NCBI GenBank assembly: GCA_002029295.1
Contig: MZGW01000006.1
Location: forward strand, 1 to 64,000
Reading direction: 5' to 3'
DNA from: Alkalithermobacter paradoxus
GTDB taxonomy: Bacteria > Bacillota > Clostridia > Peptostreptococcales > Peptostreptococcaceae
Length of the DNA: 64,000 nt
Under the pieces are notes generated by a model that saw only the letters and a list, made by a program, of their open reading frames with translations, was not told the DNA's origin and ran no database searches. Below are positions 7,521 through 17,490 of this stretch, piece by piece. The position numbers and the translations under genes are program-made. The number at the start of each line of letters is the position of its first letter. Within the stretch, counting starts at the first letter, position 1.

Positions 7521-9915
7521 AAATTCTTCCTTTCTTATCTTCTTTTTTGTCTTCATCATCTTCTTCATGGAATTTATCTAATGCTTCTTTAACTCTTCTA
7601 TCAACTTCATCTATTGTAAGACCTGTTAGTATTTCAATACCTTCATTTACATGACCTATAGCATATACATGGAATTTCCCTTCTTTTATTGCTTCTATTA
7701 CCTCATCTTTTAACATTAGATTTTTTACATTTTGCTTTGGTATCATTACCCCTTGCTTTCCAGTTAATCCTTTTGATTTACATATGTCAAAGAATCCTTC
7801 TATCTTTTCATTTACTCCACCTATTGGCTGTATCTCACCTTTTTGGCTTATTGAACCAGTAACTGCTATATACTGCTTTATAGGTATTTGAGCTATACTT
7901 GATAATATTACATAAAGTTCAGTACTTGATGCACTATCTCCATCTATTCCAGAATAATTTTGTTCAAATGTTATAGACGTGGTTAAAGAAAGAGCTCTTT
8001 CTTTTGCATATTTTTCTCCTAAATATCCACTCAATATCAATACCCCTTTATCGTGGATGCTTCCGCTATGCTTTATTTCTCTTTCTATGTTTATTATTCC
8101 AGATTTCCCTTTATATGTGGATGCTGTTATTCTAGATGGTTTTCCAAAGCTATGCTGACCTGTTCCCATAACAGCAAGTCCATTTATCTGACCTATTTTC
8201 TCTCCATCTATGTCTAAAAGAAGTGTTCCATCATTAAACATTTCATTTAATTTCTCTTCGTATTTATTGTTTCTATATATTCTAGCACTTATAGCTCTTT
8301 TTATATCGTCTGCTGTTACATATCTATCATTTGGATCGCTCAGTGCATCTGCTTCATAAAGTATTTCCACTATTTGATTAAATCTTGCACTTAATTTGTT
8401 CTTGTTCTCACATATTCTTGAACTATATTCAACTATTTTCTCAACTGCAGATCTATCAAAATGCTTAAGCCCAACCTTTTCACAATGACTTGCTATAAAC
8501 ATTGCTAGCTTATATACATTTTCTTTACTTTTATCTATTTCTATATCAAAATCTGCCATTATTTTAAATAGTTTTCTAAAATCTTCATCGTAAGCATATA
8601 AAAGACTATAAGTATACGGATCTCCTATAAGTATAACTTTAACATCTAAATCTATTGGTTCTGGCTTTAGTGTAGATGTAACTATATATCCGTATTGCTT
8701 ATTTAGTGATTCTATTGTAACTGTTGAACACTTTAAGGATCTTTTAAGACCTTCCCATGCAAATGGGTGACTAAATACGTCTTTAGCATTCAATATCAAA
8801 AATCCCCCATTAGCTCTGTGAAGTGCTCCAGGTTTAAGCTCTAAAAAGTTAGTTGTTAAAACTCCAATTTCATTCTTATACTCTATCATACCTGTTAGAT
8901 TATAGTATGTCGGATTGGTTTCTGTTATGATAGGAGCCCCTTTTTGTTGACTATTATCTATGAATAAGTTTACTTTATATCTTAAGAAAAATTTAGTATC
9001 ATCCTTTTGTAAGAATGATAACATACCTTTTTGCAGTTCATCTTCTTTTCTTTTAAACTTAGATATATTTTCAACTATATCTTCTTTTAGATCATGTATA
9101 TAAGATAAAGTTTTTTCGCTATCACCATAGTTTTGAATTAAGTTTTCTATATAAAAACTTACTACTCTTTCACCTGTAATTTTATCTAGTTCTTTCATTT
9201 TATCTTTGAACTTTTCTTCTAACATTTTCATTTTGTTTAGATATTCAGTTATGTCTTTAGTAAGCTCGTTTGATCTTTCCCTTATTTCGTTCATTTGCTC
9301 ATCTGTTAAGGCTTTGTAATCTTCATCACTCATAGGAGTTCCGTCAGCCTTTGTAGGTATATTAAATAAACCTCTTGATGTTTGCTGAAATACAAATCCT
9401 CTACCTCTTGCAAACTCATTTAATTGAGCAACTAATTCATGACTCATTTTTTCAAAAGTTTCTATTATTTCTCTATTTCTAGTTTCATATTCTTTAGATT
9501 CGAAAGCTTTAGGTATTTCACTTTGTAATTTCTCAGATATTTCTTCAATATCCTTTTTGAATTTCTTACCAACTCCACTATCAAATGATAAAGCTATTGG
9601 TTCATCAGGCGACTTAAAATTATATACATAAACCCAGTCACGATTGTTTCTTTCATATTTTGCAACTTGTTCTACTAACGAATTAGTATAACTGGTCCTT
9701 CCTGTTCCACTTATACCAGCTACATATATGTTGTATCCCATTTTCTTAACTTTAAGTCCAAAGTTCAAAGCTTCGACAGCTCTACCTTGACCTATTATTC
9801 CCTTTAAAGGCTTTAAATCATCAGTTGCTTTAAAGTTTAGGTCTTCTAAGTTACAGTCATATTTTAATTTATCAATAGGCACTTTATATCTATCTAACAT
9901 TTCCATATTTTCCAC
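7519..9915 (-). CDS. LonH-like ATP-dependent protease (YcbZ family)
   Basis: 798 residues. An N-terminal AAA-type ATPase core (Walker A region GISGTGRTS near residues 67-76) carries a long helical insertion at about 130-300. A C-terminal Lon-type serine protease domain follows. Ser661 in DGDSASS and Lys704 in GGVNEK are 43 residues apart, the same spacing as the Lon catalytic dyad. The Walker A lysine position is arginine (GTGRT), which I recall as common in this family. There is no Lon N-terminal substrate domain and no TM segment, so it is neither LonA nor archaeal LonB. The charged EDDEDKKEDKK tail is unusual. The neighbouring PrcB-like gene is upstream on the same strand, but a terminator hairpin lies between. 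Confidence 0.9.
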   Translation of the reverse strand: MENMEMLDRYKVPIDKLKYDCNLEDLNFKATDDLKPLKGIIGQGRAVEALNFGLKVKKMGYNIYVAGISGTGRTSYTNSLVEQVAKYERNNRDWVYVYNFKSPDEPIALSFDSGVGKKFKKDIEEISEKLQSEIPKAFESKEYETRNREIIETFEKMSHELVAQLNEFARGRGFVFQQTSRGLFNIPTKADGTPMSDEDYKALTDEQMNEIRERSNELTKDITEYLNKMKMLEEKFKDKMKELDKITGERVVSFYIENLIQNYGDSEKTLSYIHDLKEDIVENISKFKRKEDELQKGMLSFLQKDDTKFFLRYKVNLFIDNSQQKGAPIITETNPTYYNLTGMIEYKNEIGVLTTNFLELKPGALHRANGGFLILNAKDVFSHPFAWEGLKRSLKCSTVTIESLNKQYGYIVTSTLKPEPIDLDVKVILIGDPYTYSLLYAYDEDFRKLFKIMADFDIEIDKSKENVYKLAMFIASHCEKVGLKHFDRSAVEKIVEYSSRICENKNKLSARFNQIVEILYEADALSDPNDRYVTADDIKRAISARIYRNNKYEEKLNEMFNDGTLLLDIDGEKIGQINGLAVMGTGQHSFGKPSRITASTYKGKSGIINIEREIKHSGSIHDKGVLILSGYLGEKYAKERALSLTTSITFEQNYSGIDGDSASSTELYVILSSIAQIPIKQYIAVTGSISQKGEIQPIGGVNEKIEGFFDICKSKGLTGKQGVMIPKQNVKNLMLKDEVIEAIKEGKFHVYAIGHVNEGIEILTGLTIDEVDRRVKEALDKFHEEDDEDKKEDKKGRI

Positions 9916-9952
9916 CTTTGTATTTTAATCTTTTGATTTAATTTTTCCCAAA

Positions 9953-9984
9953 AACGAAAAAAATAACCTCATGTGAGGTTATTT
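9953..9984 (-). terminator. Intrinsic terminator of the PrcB-like gene
   Basis: Perfect palindrome AAATAACCTCAT/ATGAGGTTATTT (9961-9984) overlapping the stop codon, followed on the minus strand by TTTTTTCG. Confidence 0.85.
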
Positions 9985-10407
9985 TTCTTCAACTCTATTT
10001 ATTAGTTCAATCTTATCTGGAAGTTCTTTTAAAGTAGTTTTAACTACAACATAAGGATGTGCATCTTCTGGAGATTTATACACTGAATAAACTTTCATCA
10101 CAACCTTATCTTCTTCATTTACCATTTCTATTCTTTCTATTTCAACTCCATGCTCTTTATTTTGCCCTCTTGTAACTATAACATATATTTCTTCGTCAAT
10201 TTTACAAGATAAAGCTCTTTCTTCATCTATGTATTTTGGCATTATATCTAATATCTTCTGTGGTATTTCATTTCTTTCAACCATTGTGAATTCAACAACA
10301 TCTGATTTTTGTCCTAGGAATTTAGGCATGATTAAAAATGCACCAACTACAAGAAAAATTGCAATTAACCCATACATTACAGCTTTAGTGTTCCAATTAA
10401 TTTTCAA
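9979..10407 (-). CDS. Membrane-anchored PrcB-like C-terminal domain protein
   Basis: 142 residues. One N-terminal TM segment (about 9-28) anchors an extracellular domain. The region about 58-135 (YVIVTRGQ, then VKVYSVYKSPEDAHPYVVVK) resembles the PrcB C-terminal domain found in clostridial exported proteins, where a conserved pattern ends in PYVVV. No catalytic residues are recognisable. The start is TTG, nine bases after AGGAGG. Role unknown; PrcB was described as an accessory subunit of a treponemal surface protease, but no partner protease is encoded here except the cytosolic LonH-like one. Confidence 0.7.
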   Translation of the reverse strand: MKINWNTKAVMYGLIAIFLVVGAFLIMPKFLGQKSDVVEFTMVERNEIPQKILDIMPKYIDEERALSCKIDEEIYVIVTRGQNKEHGVEIERIEMVNEEDKVVMKVYSVYKSPEDAHPYVVVKTTLKELPDKIELINRVEEK

Positions 10408-10470
10408 AACATATCACCTCCTGCTTCCTATAACAAATTATATGAGAAGATATATTTTGTTAGAACATAT

Positions 10471-10506
10471 TTTATAATAAAATAAATCCCTACACAATGT
10501 AGGGAT
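10471..10506 (-). terminator. Intrinsic terminator of the symporter gene
   Basis: ATCCCTACA-caa-TGTAGGGAT hairpin (10486-10506) followed by a T-rich tail on the minus strand. Confidence 0.8.
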
Positions 10507-10512
10507 CTAAGT

Positions 10513-11943
10513 TTATTCTGACGATAATTCTGTACTATCACTCTTATTTGGATATAATGTGCTAAATAATACGAATACTATTAAGCTAAATAACAATCCA
10601 GGGAATATTGGGTCAAGTCCAAAGAATGATACTATATTTTTTTCAACTAAAACTACAGCTATACTTCCTACTAGTAAAGATGATATGGTTCCAATCCAAC
10701 TAGCCTTTTTCCAATAATGACCAAGTATATATGGGAAGAATGCTCCTCCTGCTCTTAATGTAAAGGAGAACATTAAAACATTTATTATACTATTAGTATT
10801 AGTTAAAGCAACTATCATAGATAAAATACCTATTACAACCATAACATATTGTGTTACTCTTAAAACTTTCTTATCATCTGCATCCTTATTTATATATATT
10901 TTGTATATATCATTTGCAAATATAGATCCAGCTCCTAACAGGTCAGAGTCCGCACTTGACATTGTAGCAGATATTAGTCCTGCAAATAGTAATCCAACTA
11001 ATACAGGTGGCATAGTATGAACTGCAAGTGTTGGAAGTGCGTATCTTGCTCCATTTGTCATTATGTTAGTAGCATCTATAGTTCCATTTTGAACCATAGA
11101 GAAAGTGATAAGTCCTAGTATTGCTGGAATAAATGCAAATACTAAATATACTCCTGCTGCTATTAATGATCCTTTGACTGCAGCCTTTTCATCTTTAGCA
11201 GCATAATACCTTTGAACTGCTTCTTGACCTACTGCAAAAGAAGCTGTATACATAACTATTAATGATATTATTGTTTTCCATCCTATACCCTCTGTCAAGC
11301 TAAGCTTTTCTGCTGGGAGTGTACTAACTACATTACTCCATCCTCCTGCTGAGTTTAATGCAAATGGAACTACAAGCATCATTCCACCTACTATTAAGAA
11401 CATTTGTATAAAGTCTGTTAGCGTAACGCTCCATAATCCTCCTAAAACTGAATATATAGTAACTATAATAGCAACTATTACAACAGCTGTCTTATAGCTT
11501 ATTCCCGTCATAACAGATAATACTACGGCAGAAGCTATAAACTGTATAGCTGTAAGACCTATCAAAGGTAGAATCATAATTATTGCTGTTATAAATCCAG
11601 GTGCTTCTCCGTATCTTCTTCTGAAGTATTCTGGAACAGTTTTAACAAGTGAGTTTCTCAGCTTTGGAGCTACGAATGAAAGTATCACAAATGTTACTCC
11701 CATTGCTAGAACATACCATATAGAACTCATTCCCCATTCTCCATAAGCCTTCTCAACAACTCCAAGTGAACTTCCTCCGCCAACTTCAGTAGCTGCAAGT
11801 GTACCTGCCATCATTATAGGTCCAAGTCTTCTTCCTGCAACCATAAAATCTTCGTTGCTTTCAATTTTCTTTGACGAGTACCATCCAATATAAAGCATGA
11901 TTCCAAGGTAAATAATAACAATACTCAAAGCTATAGGATTCAT
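10513..11943 (-). CDS. Sodium:solute symporter (SSS family)
   Basis: 476-residue membrane protein with about 12-13 hydrophobic segments. The early GRRLGPIMMAGTLAATEVGGGS stretch (given in part) and the SADSDLLGAGSIFANDIYK block are typical of SSS transporters; the latter region contributes the sodium site. The substrate is not predictable from the sequence. It lies just downstream of the ygeX-ygeY-ygeW genes on the same strand but after a terminator (12018-12054). Association with uptake of diaminopropionate, or of the substrate of the carbamoyltransferase, is inferred from position. Confidence 0.9.
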   Translation of the reverse strand: MNPIALSIVIIYLGIMLYIGWYSSKKIESNEDFMVAGRRLGPIMMAGTLAATEVGGGSSLGVVEKAYGEWGMSSIWYVLAMGVTFVILSFVAPKLRNSLVKTVPEYFRRRYGEAPGFITAIIMILPLIGLTAIQFIASAVVLSVMTGISYKTAVVIVAIIVTIYSVLGGLWSVTLTDFIQMFLIVGGMMLVVPFALNSAGGWSNVVSTLPAEKLSLTEGIGWKTIISLIVMYTASFAVGQEAVQRYYAAKDEKAAVKGSLIAAGVYLVFAFIPAILGLITFSMVQNGTIDATNIMTNGARYALPTLAVHTMPPVLVGLLFAGLISATMSSADSDLLGAGSIFANDIYKIYINKDADDKKVLRVTQYVMVVIGILSMIVALTNTNSIINVLMFSFTLRAGGAFFPYILGHYWKKASWIGTISSLLVGSIAVVLVEKNIVSFFGLDPIFPGLLFSLIVFVLFSTLYPNKSDSTELSSE

Positions 11944-12017
11944 TAGAACACCTCTTTCTTATAATATTTTAAAAAAGTTCTACCTTTATATTTAATCTAT
12001 TCACATGGATAATAATT

Positions 12018-12054
12018 GTTACAAAAAAATCGCCAGTGAATTCACTAGCGATTT
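12018..12054 (-). terminator. Intrinsic terminator of the ygeXYW operon
   Basis: Long inverted repeat AAATCGCcAGTGA / TCACTaGCGATTT (12027-12054, one mismatch) followed on the minus strand by TTTTGTAAC. It lies just past the carbamoyltransferase stop codon. Confidence 0.85.
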
Positions 12055-12062
12055 ATAATAAT

Positions 12063-13046
12063 TTATTTTCCCCCCATCAAAAGAGTCATGACTGCTTTTG
12101 ATGTATGAAGTCTATTTTCTGCTTCGTCATAAACTATAGAATGAGGTCCATCTATGACAGAATCTTCAACTTCATTTCCTCTATCTGCAGGAAGTGCATG
12201 CATATACATTACATCTTTACTTCCAAGTGCTATCATTTCTTCTGTACACTTCCAGTGTCTATTAGATTCTAATAAATCATCTATAACGTCTTTACTATCG
12301 TTAGTTACCCAGCTTCCCCAGTTCTTAGGAATAACAAAGTCAGCATCTTTGTAAGCTTCTTCCATGTCATGAGTAATTGTTAATGTTCCTCCGTGTTTTT
12401 CTGCATTTTTTCTAGCTTTTTCTATTACCCAATCTGGTAGTTCATATCCCTTTGGATAAGCAAGTGTAACATCCATTCCATATCTAGGGAATAAAAGAAC
12501 TTGAGATACAGGAACTGATATAGGTTTTTTATGACTTTTAGCATATGCCCATATTATAGAAACCTTAGCTCTTCTTACATCCTTAACTTTTTCTTGCATA
12601 GTCATAAGATCTGCTATAGCCTGAAGAGGGTGATATAAGTCGCATTGCATATTTATTATAGGAACACTTGAGTATTTTTCCATTTCTCTTAGATACTTGT
12701 TTCCTTCTCCCCAGAAGCAGTTTCTACATGCTATTGCATGACCAAACCTAGATAGTATAATACCTGTATCCTTTGCAACTTCTCCGTGAGCTATTTGCAT
12801 AGTACTAGTATCTAGGTAGTTTGCATGGCCTCCAAGCTGTGCTATTCCTGCTTCCATAGAGTTTCTAGTTCTAGTTGATTGCTCAAAGAACATAAGAAAC
12901 ATAGTTTTATTTTCCAAATAAGGTGTGTTAACTCCCATGGCAAATTTTCTTTTTAAATCGAATGATACATCCAAAAGCGTATCGATTTCTTCCTTAGTCC
13001 AGTCCTCAAGAGTTATAAAGTGTTTACCCCTAAATATTGTTTGCAT
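12063..13046 (-). CDS. ygeW: YgeW-like carbamoyltransferase (short form)
   Basis: 327-residue member of the aspartate/ornithine carbamoyltransferase superfamily. The carbamoyl-phosphate motif STRTR is at residues 57-61. Long blocks resemble E. coli YgeW: QIAHGE (84-89), WAY (166-168), KP-SVP, RYGMDVTLAYPKGY and KCTEEM. E. coli YgeW is about 396 residues, so this is a compact version. The usual HCLP loop reads HALP (283-286), losing the cysteine position. The reaction of YgeW itself is not established. The gene is third in the ygeX-ygeY-ygeW unit, 12 bases after ygeY. An ornithine carbamoyltransferase would be the alternative call, but the context favours YgeW. Confidence 0.82.
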   Translation of the reverse strand: MQTIFRGKHFITLEDWTKEEIDTLLDVSFDLKRKFAMGVNTPYLENKTMFLMFFEQSTRTRNSMEAGIAQLGGHANYLDTSTMQIAHGEVAKDTGIILSRFGHAIACRNCFWGEGNKYLREMEKYSSVPIINMQCDLYHPLQAIADLMTMQEKVKDVRRAKVSIIWAYAKSHKKPISVPVSQVLLFPRYGMDVTLAYPKGYELPDWVIEKARKNAEKHGGTLTITHDMEEAYKDADFVIPKNWGSWVTNDSKDVIDDLLESNRHWKCTEEMIALGSKDVMYMHALPADRGNEVEDSVIDGPHSIVYDEAENRLHTSKAVMTLLMGGK

Positions 13047-13058
13047 AATTATCCCCCT

Positions 13059-14264
13059 TTATTTGCAGTACTTATTTATATATACAGATGGTATTGCAGC
13101 ATACATTGCAGCTGCTTTTACAAGTTCATCTTTCCATGTTCTTTCATTAGGAGCATGTGCTTGATCTTCATGACCTGGTCCAAATCCAATACATGGTATA
13201 CCATATCTTCCCATTATAGATACTCCATTTGTTGAGAAAGTCCATTTGTCAACTAAAGGCTCGCTATTGAATAATTCCTTATATGTGTCTACTACAGTCT
13301 GGCACACAGGATGTTCTTCTTCAATTAACCATGTTGGGAAGTAGGATTTTGTAGGATATATAAGTCCCGTGAAAGATGGCCTTTCATAATGATACATTTC
13401 AACAGTTGCACCACAAGCCTTAACAGAAGGTAAATTTCTTATCTCATCAAGAGCCTTTTCAAATGTCTCGCCTGCAGTTAATCTTCTATCTATAGATATA
13501 TAGCATCCATCAGCAACTGCACATCTTGAAGGTGAGCTAAAGAATATTTCAGAAACTGTTAAACTTCCCTTGCCTAAAAATTCATGTTCTAATAATCTTT
13601 CATTTAATTCCTTAAGTTCACTTATTATAGGAGCCATTTTGTATATTGCATTATCTCCTCTTTCAGGAGCAGACCCATGGCAACTAAGTCCTTTTGTACT
13701 TACTTTTATCTCCATTCTACCTCTTTGACCTCTGTATATATTACAAGATGTAGGTTCTGTAAGAACTACAAATTCAGGTCTTATATTATTTTCTTCTATT
13801 ATGTATTGCCAACAAAGCCCGTCACAATCTTCTTCTTGAACAGTTCCAGTTACTATAAGTGTATAATCTCCCTCAAGGTTGAGATCTTTTATTATCTTTC
13901 CTGCATACACCATAGATGCCATTCCACCTTCTTGATCACTTGCTCCTCTTCCTATTATAATTTCATCATCTTCATATCCTTCATAAGGATCATACTCCCA
14001 TAAACTTCTGTCCCCTATTCCTACTGTATCTATATGAGCATCCATAGCTATAATGTGTTTACCATGACCTATATATCCTAGTATGTTTCCCATATTGTCT
14101 ATTTCAACTTTGTCAAACCCTACTTTTTCCATTTCCTCTTTTATTCTATAAACTAACTTTTCTTCATTGCAGCTCTCACTAGGGATTGCTATCATATCTC
14201 TAAGGAACTTTGAGATGTCTTCCTTATACGAATTTGCTTTTTCTAATATTTTACTAAAATCCAT
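13059..14264 (-). CDS. ygeY: YgeY-type M20 metallopeptidase/deacylase
   Basis: 401-residue M20-family zinc hydrolase. Metal and catalytic residues are visible: His77 and Asp79 (DAHIDT), Asp110 (SDQEGG), Glu144/Glu145 (QEEDC), Glu170 (LTEPT), and a C-terminal histidine in [13 protein letters not shown]. It belongs to the YgeY group that accompanies diaminopropionate ammonia-lyase, probably removing an acyl or peptide group from a substrate to feed the lyase. That step is inference. The reading frame stays open 39 codons further upstream into ygeX. I place the start at the ATG preceded by AGGGGGATACACAAAT, just after the ygeX stop. Confidence 0.88.
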   Translation of the reverse strand: MDFSKILEKANSYKEDISKFLRDMIAIPSESCNEEKLVYRIKEEMEKVGFDKVEIDNMGNILGYIGHGKHIIAMDAHIDTVGIGDRSLWEYDPYEGYEDDEIIIGRGASDQEGGMASMVYAGKIIKDLNLEGDYTLIVTGTVQEEDCDGLCWQYIIEENNIRPEFVVLTEPTSCNIYRGQRGRMEIKVSTKGLSCHGSAPERGDNAIYKMAPIISELKELNERLLEHEFLGKGSLTVSEIFFSSPSRCAVADGCYISIDRRLTAGETFEKALDEIRNLPSVKACGATVEMYHYERPSFTGLIYPTKSYFPTWLIEEEHPVCQTVVDTYKELFNSEPLVDKWTFSTNGVSIMGRYGIPCIGFGPGHEDQAHAPNERTWKDELVKAAAMYAAIPSVYINKYCK

Positions 14265-14280
14265 ATTTGTGTATCCCCCT

Positions 14281-15492
14281 CTATAAAGAAAGCTCATATT
14301 TTCCATCCCACAACACTTTTCTATAATTAACAGGGTCAGTATCTCCTTCGGTACTAAATACAAGAACAGTAGAATTTTCATTTAATCCTAGTTTTTCTTT
14401 TATTTCTTTGTAATTTTCATCTTGCATAATAAGGGAAAGTATCCCTATACCTATTGCTCCTGATTCTCCTGACACTATCTTTTCATCATTTCCTATTGGA
14501 TTAGCTAAAATTCTCATACCCCTAGCAGCGGCATGATCACTACTTGATATATACATATCAGAAAAATCTCTTAATATATTCCAACCTATTGGGTTTGGTT
14601 CTCCACAAGCAAGACCTACCATTATTGTTTCAAGATCTCCACTAACCCCATAAGGCTTGCCATCTCCAATTATTGCTGATTTAAATATACATGCTGCGTT
14701 ATCTGGTTCTAGTATAGTAGTTATTGGAAGATTATCTTTAAATACATTAGCATAATATCCTAGAACTGCTCCTGCCATAGATCCTACTCCTGCTTGTAAA
14801 AATACATGAGTAGGCCTTTCAATCCCTATCTCATTTAGCTGCTCTATTGCTTCATCTGCCATTGTTGTATAGCCTTGCATAACCCATTTTGGAATTTCTT
14901 CATATCCATTCCAAGCAGTATCTTGAATTATTTCATATCCATTTTCTTGTGCTACTTTCATAACAAGTCTTACAGCATCATCGTAATTTAAATCTGTAAC
15001 TATTGCCTCTGCCCCAAGTTCTCTTATTGCTTCAACTCTCCTAATTGCAGATCCTTTAGGCAAATATACAATTGCCTTTTGATTTAGCTCCTTAGCTGCC
15101 CACGCAACTCCTCTTCCATGATTCCCATCGGTTGCTGTAACAAATGTCATCTGACCTATTTTTTCTCTGACTCCATCTGATTTTAAGTATTCAAATGTAG
15201 TTTCATTTATATTTATCCCAAGTTTTTTACAAAGTAATTTTCCTATTGCTAGCGACCCACCAAGCACCTTAAATGCATTTAGATTAAATCTAAAAGATTC
15301 ATCTTTTACAAAAATCTCCTTAACTCCAATTTCTTTTGCTAGATTGTTAAGTCTACTAAGAGGTGTTCTTTCATAGCCTCTAAATGTTTTATGAAATCTT
15401 CTTACATTTTTAACTTCTTCTTTAGATAAAAATAGTGGATATTCTCTAGACCTATCTTTTCTATCCGTATTGTATACTGATGATATATGCAC
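14281..15492 (-). CDS. ygeX: Diaminopropionate ammonia-lyase (DpaL/YgeX)
   Basis: 403-residue PLP enzyme that splits 2,3-diaminopropionate into pyruvate and two ammonia. The PLP lysine is Lys75 in the NAFKVLGGS motif, and the glycine-rich cofactor loop GVGSMAGA is present. The start is the GTG at 15490-15492. A GTG six codons upstream would place the strong AGGGGAGG ribosome site inside the gene, so it is rejected. First gene of ygeX-ygeY-ygeW, with 16 bases to ygeY. In this fermentative setting it would provide pyruvate and ammonia. Confidence 0.93.
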   Translation of the reverse strand: MHISSVYNTDRKDRSREYPLFLSKEEVKNVRRFHKTFRGYERTPLSRLNNLAKEIGVKEIFVKDESFRFNLNAFKVLGGSLAIGKLLCKKLGININETTFEYLKSDGVREKIGQMTFVTATDGNHGRGVAWAAKELNQKAIVYLPKGSAIRRVEAIRELGAEAIVTDLNYDDAVRLVMKVAQENGYEIIQDTAWNGYEEIPKWVMQGYTTMADEAIEQLNEIGIERPTHVFLQAGVGSMAGAVLGYYANVFKDNLPITTILEPDNAACIFKSAIIGDGKPYGVSGDLETIMVGLACGEPNPIGWNILRDFSDMYISSSDHAAARGMRILANPIGNDEKIVSGESGAIGIGILSLIMQDENYKEIKEKLGLNENSTVLVFSTEGDTDPVNYRKVLWDGKYELSL

Positions 15493-15552
15493 AAAACTAC
15501 CTCCCCTCACTTTAATTTATTTTGTAGTTGATAAGTTTATGAAATAAATTTG

Positions 15553-15583
15553 CACAAAAAAAGAGCTATATTTCTATAGCTCT
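15553..15583 (-). terminator. Intrinsic terminator of the CZB chemoreceptor gene
   Basis: AGAGCTATA-tttc-TATAGCTCT hairpin (15562-15583) then TTTTTTTGTG on the minus strand. Confidence 0.88.
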
Positions 15584-17042
15584 ACCTAATACAGAATATG
15601 CATTCTTTTTTGCTATCTATTTCTCTAGCTTTCTTAGTAAGTTCATCAAATATTTTGAAAAGCTCTAACGAATTTTTTCTAGCCTCATTATAGTAATAAT
15701 TTGCTTTTTCTTTGTCATTTCTCTTTATAGCATCTATTGCTCCATCTCCAGATTTATGAACATTAAGGTGAAAGATATCTATCCTCTCCCAAAGCTTTAA
15801 TACTTCGCTATGAACAGGATTTAAATTACTATAGTAATGCCCAAACTGACATCTTGTATGATCTGTTTGAAGCGGCACCACTTTCATTTCATCTACCATA
15901 TTTTTAAGATTTGACATCCACTTTTTATGAGCATTCATAGCTCCACTAAATATATTTATAAAGTCCTCATTCTCTAAATTGTAGAAAGGATTATTTGAAA
16001 GCAGTCCAGATTTTTCACTTAATCTATCTGCTATTTTTTCGACTTCTTTTAAAGTTTTTGATACATTCAAAATCCCTTTTCCTATTTCATCTAGATGTAT
16101 CGATGATGCAGCTACATTTTCTACAGTTTCTGTAATTTGATGAATAGTACTGCTAACTTCCTGTGCACTAGCTGTAAATTCCTCCGAAAAAGCTGATATC
16201 TGGGATATATTGCTAGCTATATCTTCTATACTTGATTTATCATCTAGTATAGATTTATTCATATCTTTTATATTTTCTTTTATGCTTATTATATTTTTAG
16301 TTGTTGATTCAACACTATTTTCACTTTCTTTAGAGAATCTATTTATATTATTTAAATAATCTGGTATATCTTCAAGAAGTTTCTTAGTATTGTCTGAAAG
16401 CTTCCTTATTTCATCAGCTACAACTGCAAACCCTCTTCCAGCTTCTCCTGACCTTGCTGCTTCTATAGAAGCATTTAATGCTAATAAATTTGTTTGATTT
16501 GCTATATCAGAAATTCCACTTAATGCATTCATTACACTTTTTGAAGTTTCTATTAAATCTCTTACATTCTGTTTCATATTAATTGCATCATTGTGTATTT
16601 CTTCTATTTTTTTATCTATTTCTAATATCTTATTTGCGTTATCTATTGCATTCTTTTCCATAACATCTACTCTTGATACTATACTTTGAAGAGATTGACT
16701 TACATCTGATGATGCACTGGCAACCTCTTCTTGACTTTTAGATATTTCTACAAAACTAGAAGCCAAAACTTCAGAGATTTCCCTAAGAGACTTTGTATTT
16801 TCTTTTATCTTTTCTCCTTCATAATCAAGATTTAGATAAAAATTACTCATAGATCCTGCTAATAAAAATATATCTTTTATAATTTGTCTTACAATCTCTC
16901 TGTTTTTTATGTTTTCATCTGCTAATAAAGCTATATTTTTAAATCTATTTCTTATATTCTCATCTGATACTATTTCTTCGAAATTTCCATTTAGTATTTT
17001 ATCTATACTACTTTCTATATCTTTGCATTTACTTAGAAACAT
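15582..17042 (-). CDS. Cytosolic methyl-accepting chemotaxis protein with CZB zinc-binding domain
   Basis: 486 residues with no TM segment, so it is a soluble chemoreceptor. Residues about 70-345 are a methyl-accepting signalling hairpin with the conserved tip [20 protein letters not shown] (about 180-199). Residues about 365-475 form a C-terminal CZB (chemoreceptor zinc-binding) domain: a histidine in the MNAHKKW segment, the CQFGHYY motif, and HLNVHKSG near 430. CZB domains elsewhere bind zinc and sense oxidants such as hypochlorous acid through the cysteine. The N-terminal 70 residues are helical and unassigned. The gene lies upstream of ygeX but has its own terminator. Confidence 0.9.
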   Translation of the reverse strand: MFLSKCKDIESSIDKILNGNFEEIVSDENIRNRFKNIALLADENIKNREIVRQIIKDIFLLAGSMSNFYLNLDYEGEKIKENTKSLREISEVLASSFVEISKSQEEVASASSDVSQSLQSIVSRVDVMEKNAIDNANKILEIDKKIEEIHNDAINMKQNVRDLIETSKSVMNALSGISDIANQTNLLALNASIEAARSGEAGRGFAVVADEIRKLSDNTKKLLEDIPDYLNNINRFSKESENSVESTTKNIISIKENIKDMNKSILDDKSSIEDIASNISQISAFSEEFTASAQEVSSTIHQITETVENVAASSIHLDEIGKGILNVSKTLKEVEKIADRLSEKSGLLSNNPFYNLENEDFINIFSGAMNAHKKWMSNLKNMVDEMKVVPLQTDHTRCQFGHYYSNLNPVHSEVLKLWERIDIFHLNVHKSGDGAIDAIKRNDKEKANYYYNEARKNSLELFKIFDELTKKAREIDSKKECIFCIR

Positions 17043-17098
17043 CTAGTCATACCCCCTACCAGTATATCTATATTCAAATTATACAATATTCATACTCA

Positions 17099-17271
17099 TT
17101 AGTCTACACAATAATTTCCTTTTGGTAACGAGAATATCTCAATCTCATAAACAGGATATGCCACATATACCCATGTTGATACAATAACAAATGCAGCATC
17201 TATAACACTTCAGCTTGTAGAAATGAATTTTTCGCACTGCTGATAGCAATATTTATTATATGTTTTATCAT
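17099..17271 (-). pseudogene. Possible frameshifted small protein gene in a gene-poor gap
   Basis: The gap 17043-17585 has no convincing intact gene. On the minus strand an ATG at 17269-17271, seven bases after a good GGAG site, opens a 23-codon frame (MIKHIINIAISS...) that stops at 17200. The adjacent frame continues open from about 17209 to 17099 and reads like real protein (VIDAAFVIVSTWVYVAYPVYE, given in part). Adding one base near 17205 would join them into a protein of about 57 residues. This could be a decayed gene, a sequencing error or chance. I do not recognise the product. The plus-strand frame at 17260-17457 lacks support. Confidence 0.3.
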
Positions 17272-17490
17272 ATACTTTCTCCTTTCATTTCTATAGTTAC
17301 CCCTTTTATTGAATTTATAACAATAAAAAACCCTTACCTAGTAATTACTTTGATTTATTTTCATATCTTGAGTTGTAAAAGATGCTCCTGCCAACTTATC
17401 TCCACTTTAAGATTTCCCCAATATCAGTATATTTTTCATAAAGCACGCTCCGAGTGAAATGAATAGTCTTGATTTATGTTTATATTTTAC

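Noticed and set aside
14265..14381. N-terminal extension of YgeY by 39 codons
   Set aside because: It lies inside the ygeX coding region in another frame, has no ribosome site, and the family N terminus starts at [10 protein letters not shown] with a good site at 14264.
15493..15510. Earlier GTG start for ygeX
   Set aside because: The AGGGGAGG ribosome site would fall within the first codons; the GTG at 15492 is at the correct distance.
17260..17457. 65-codon plus-strand frame in the gene-poor gap
   Set aside because: No ribosome site, unlikely composition, and it runs against the better-supported minus-strand frame and the local transcription direction.
17290..17480. Possible riboswitch ahead of the small frame
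   Set aside because: Compared by eye with the c-di-GMP, glycine and ydaO consensus features; none of the conserved blocks is present.
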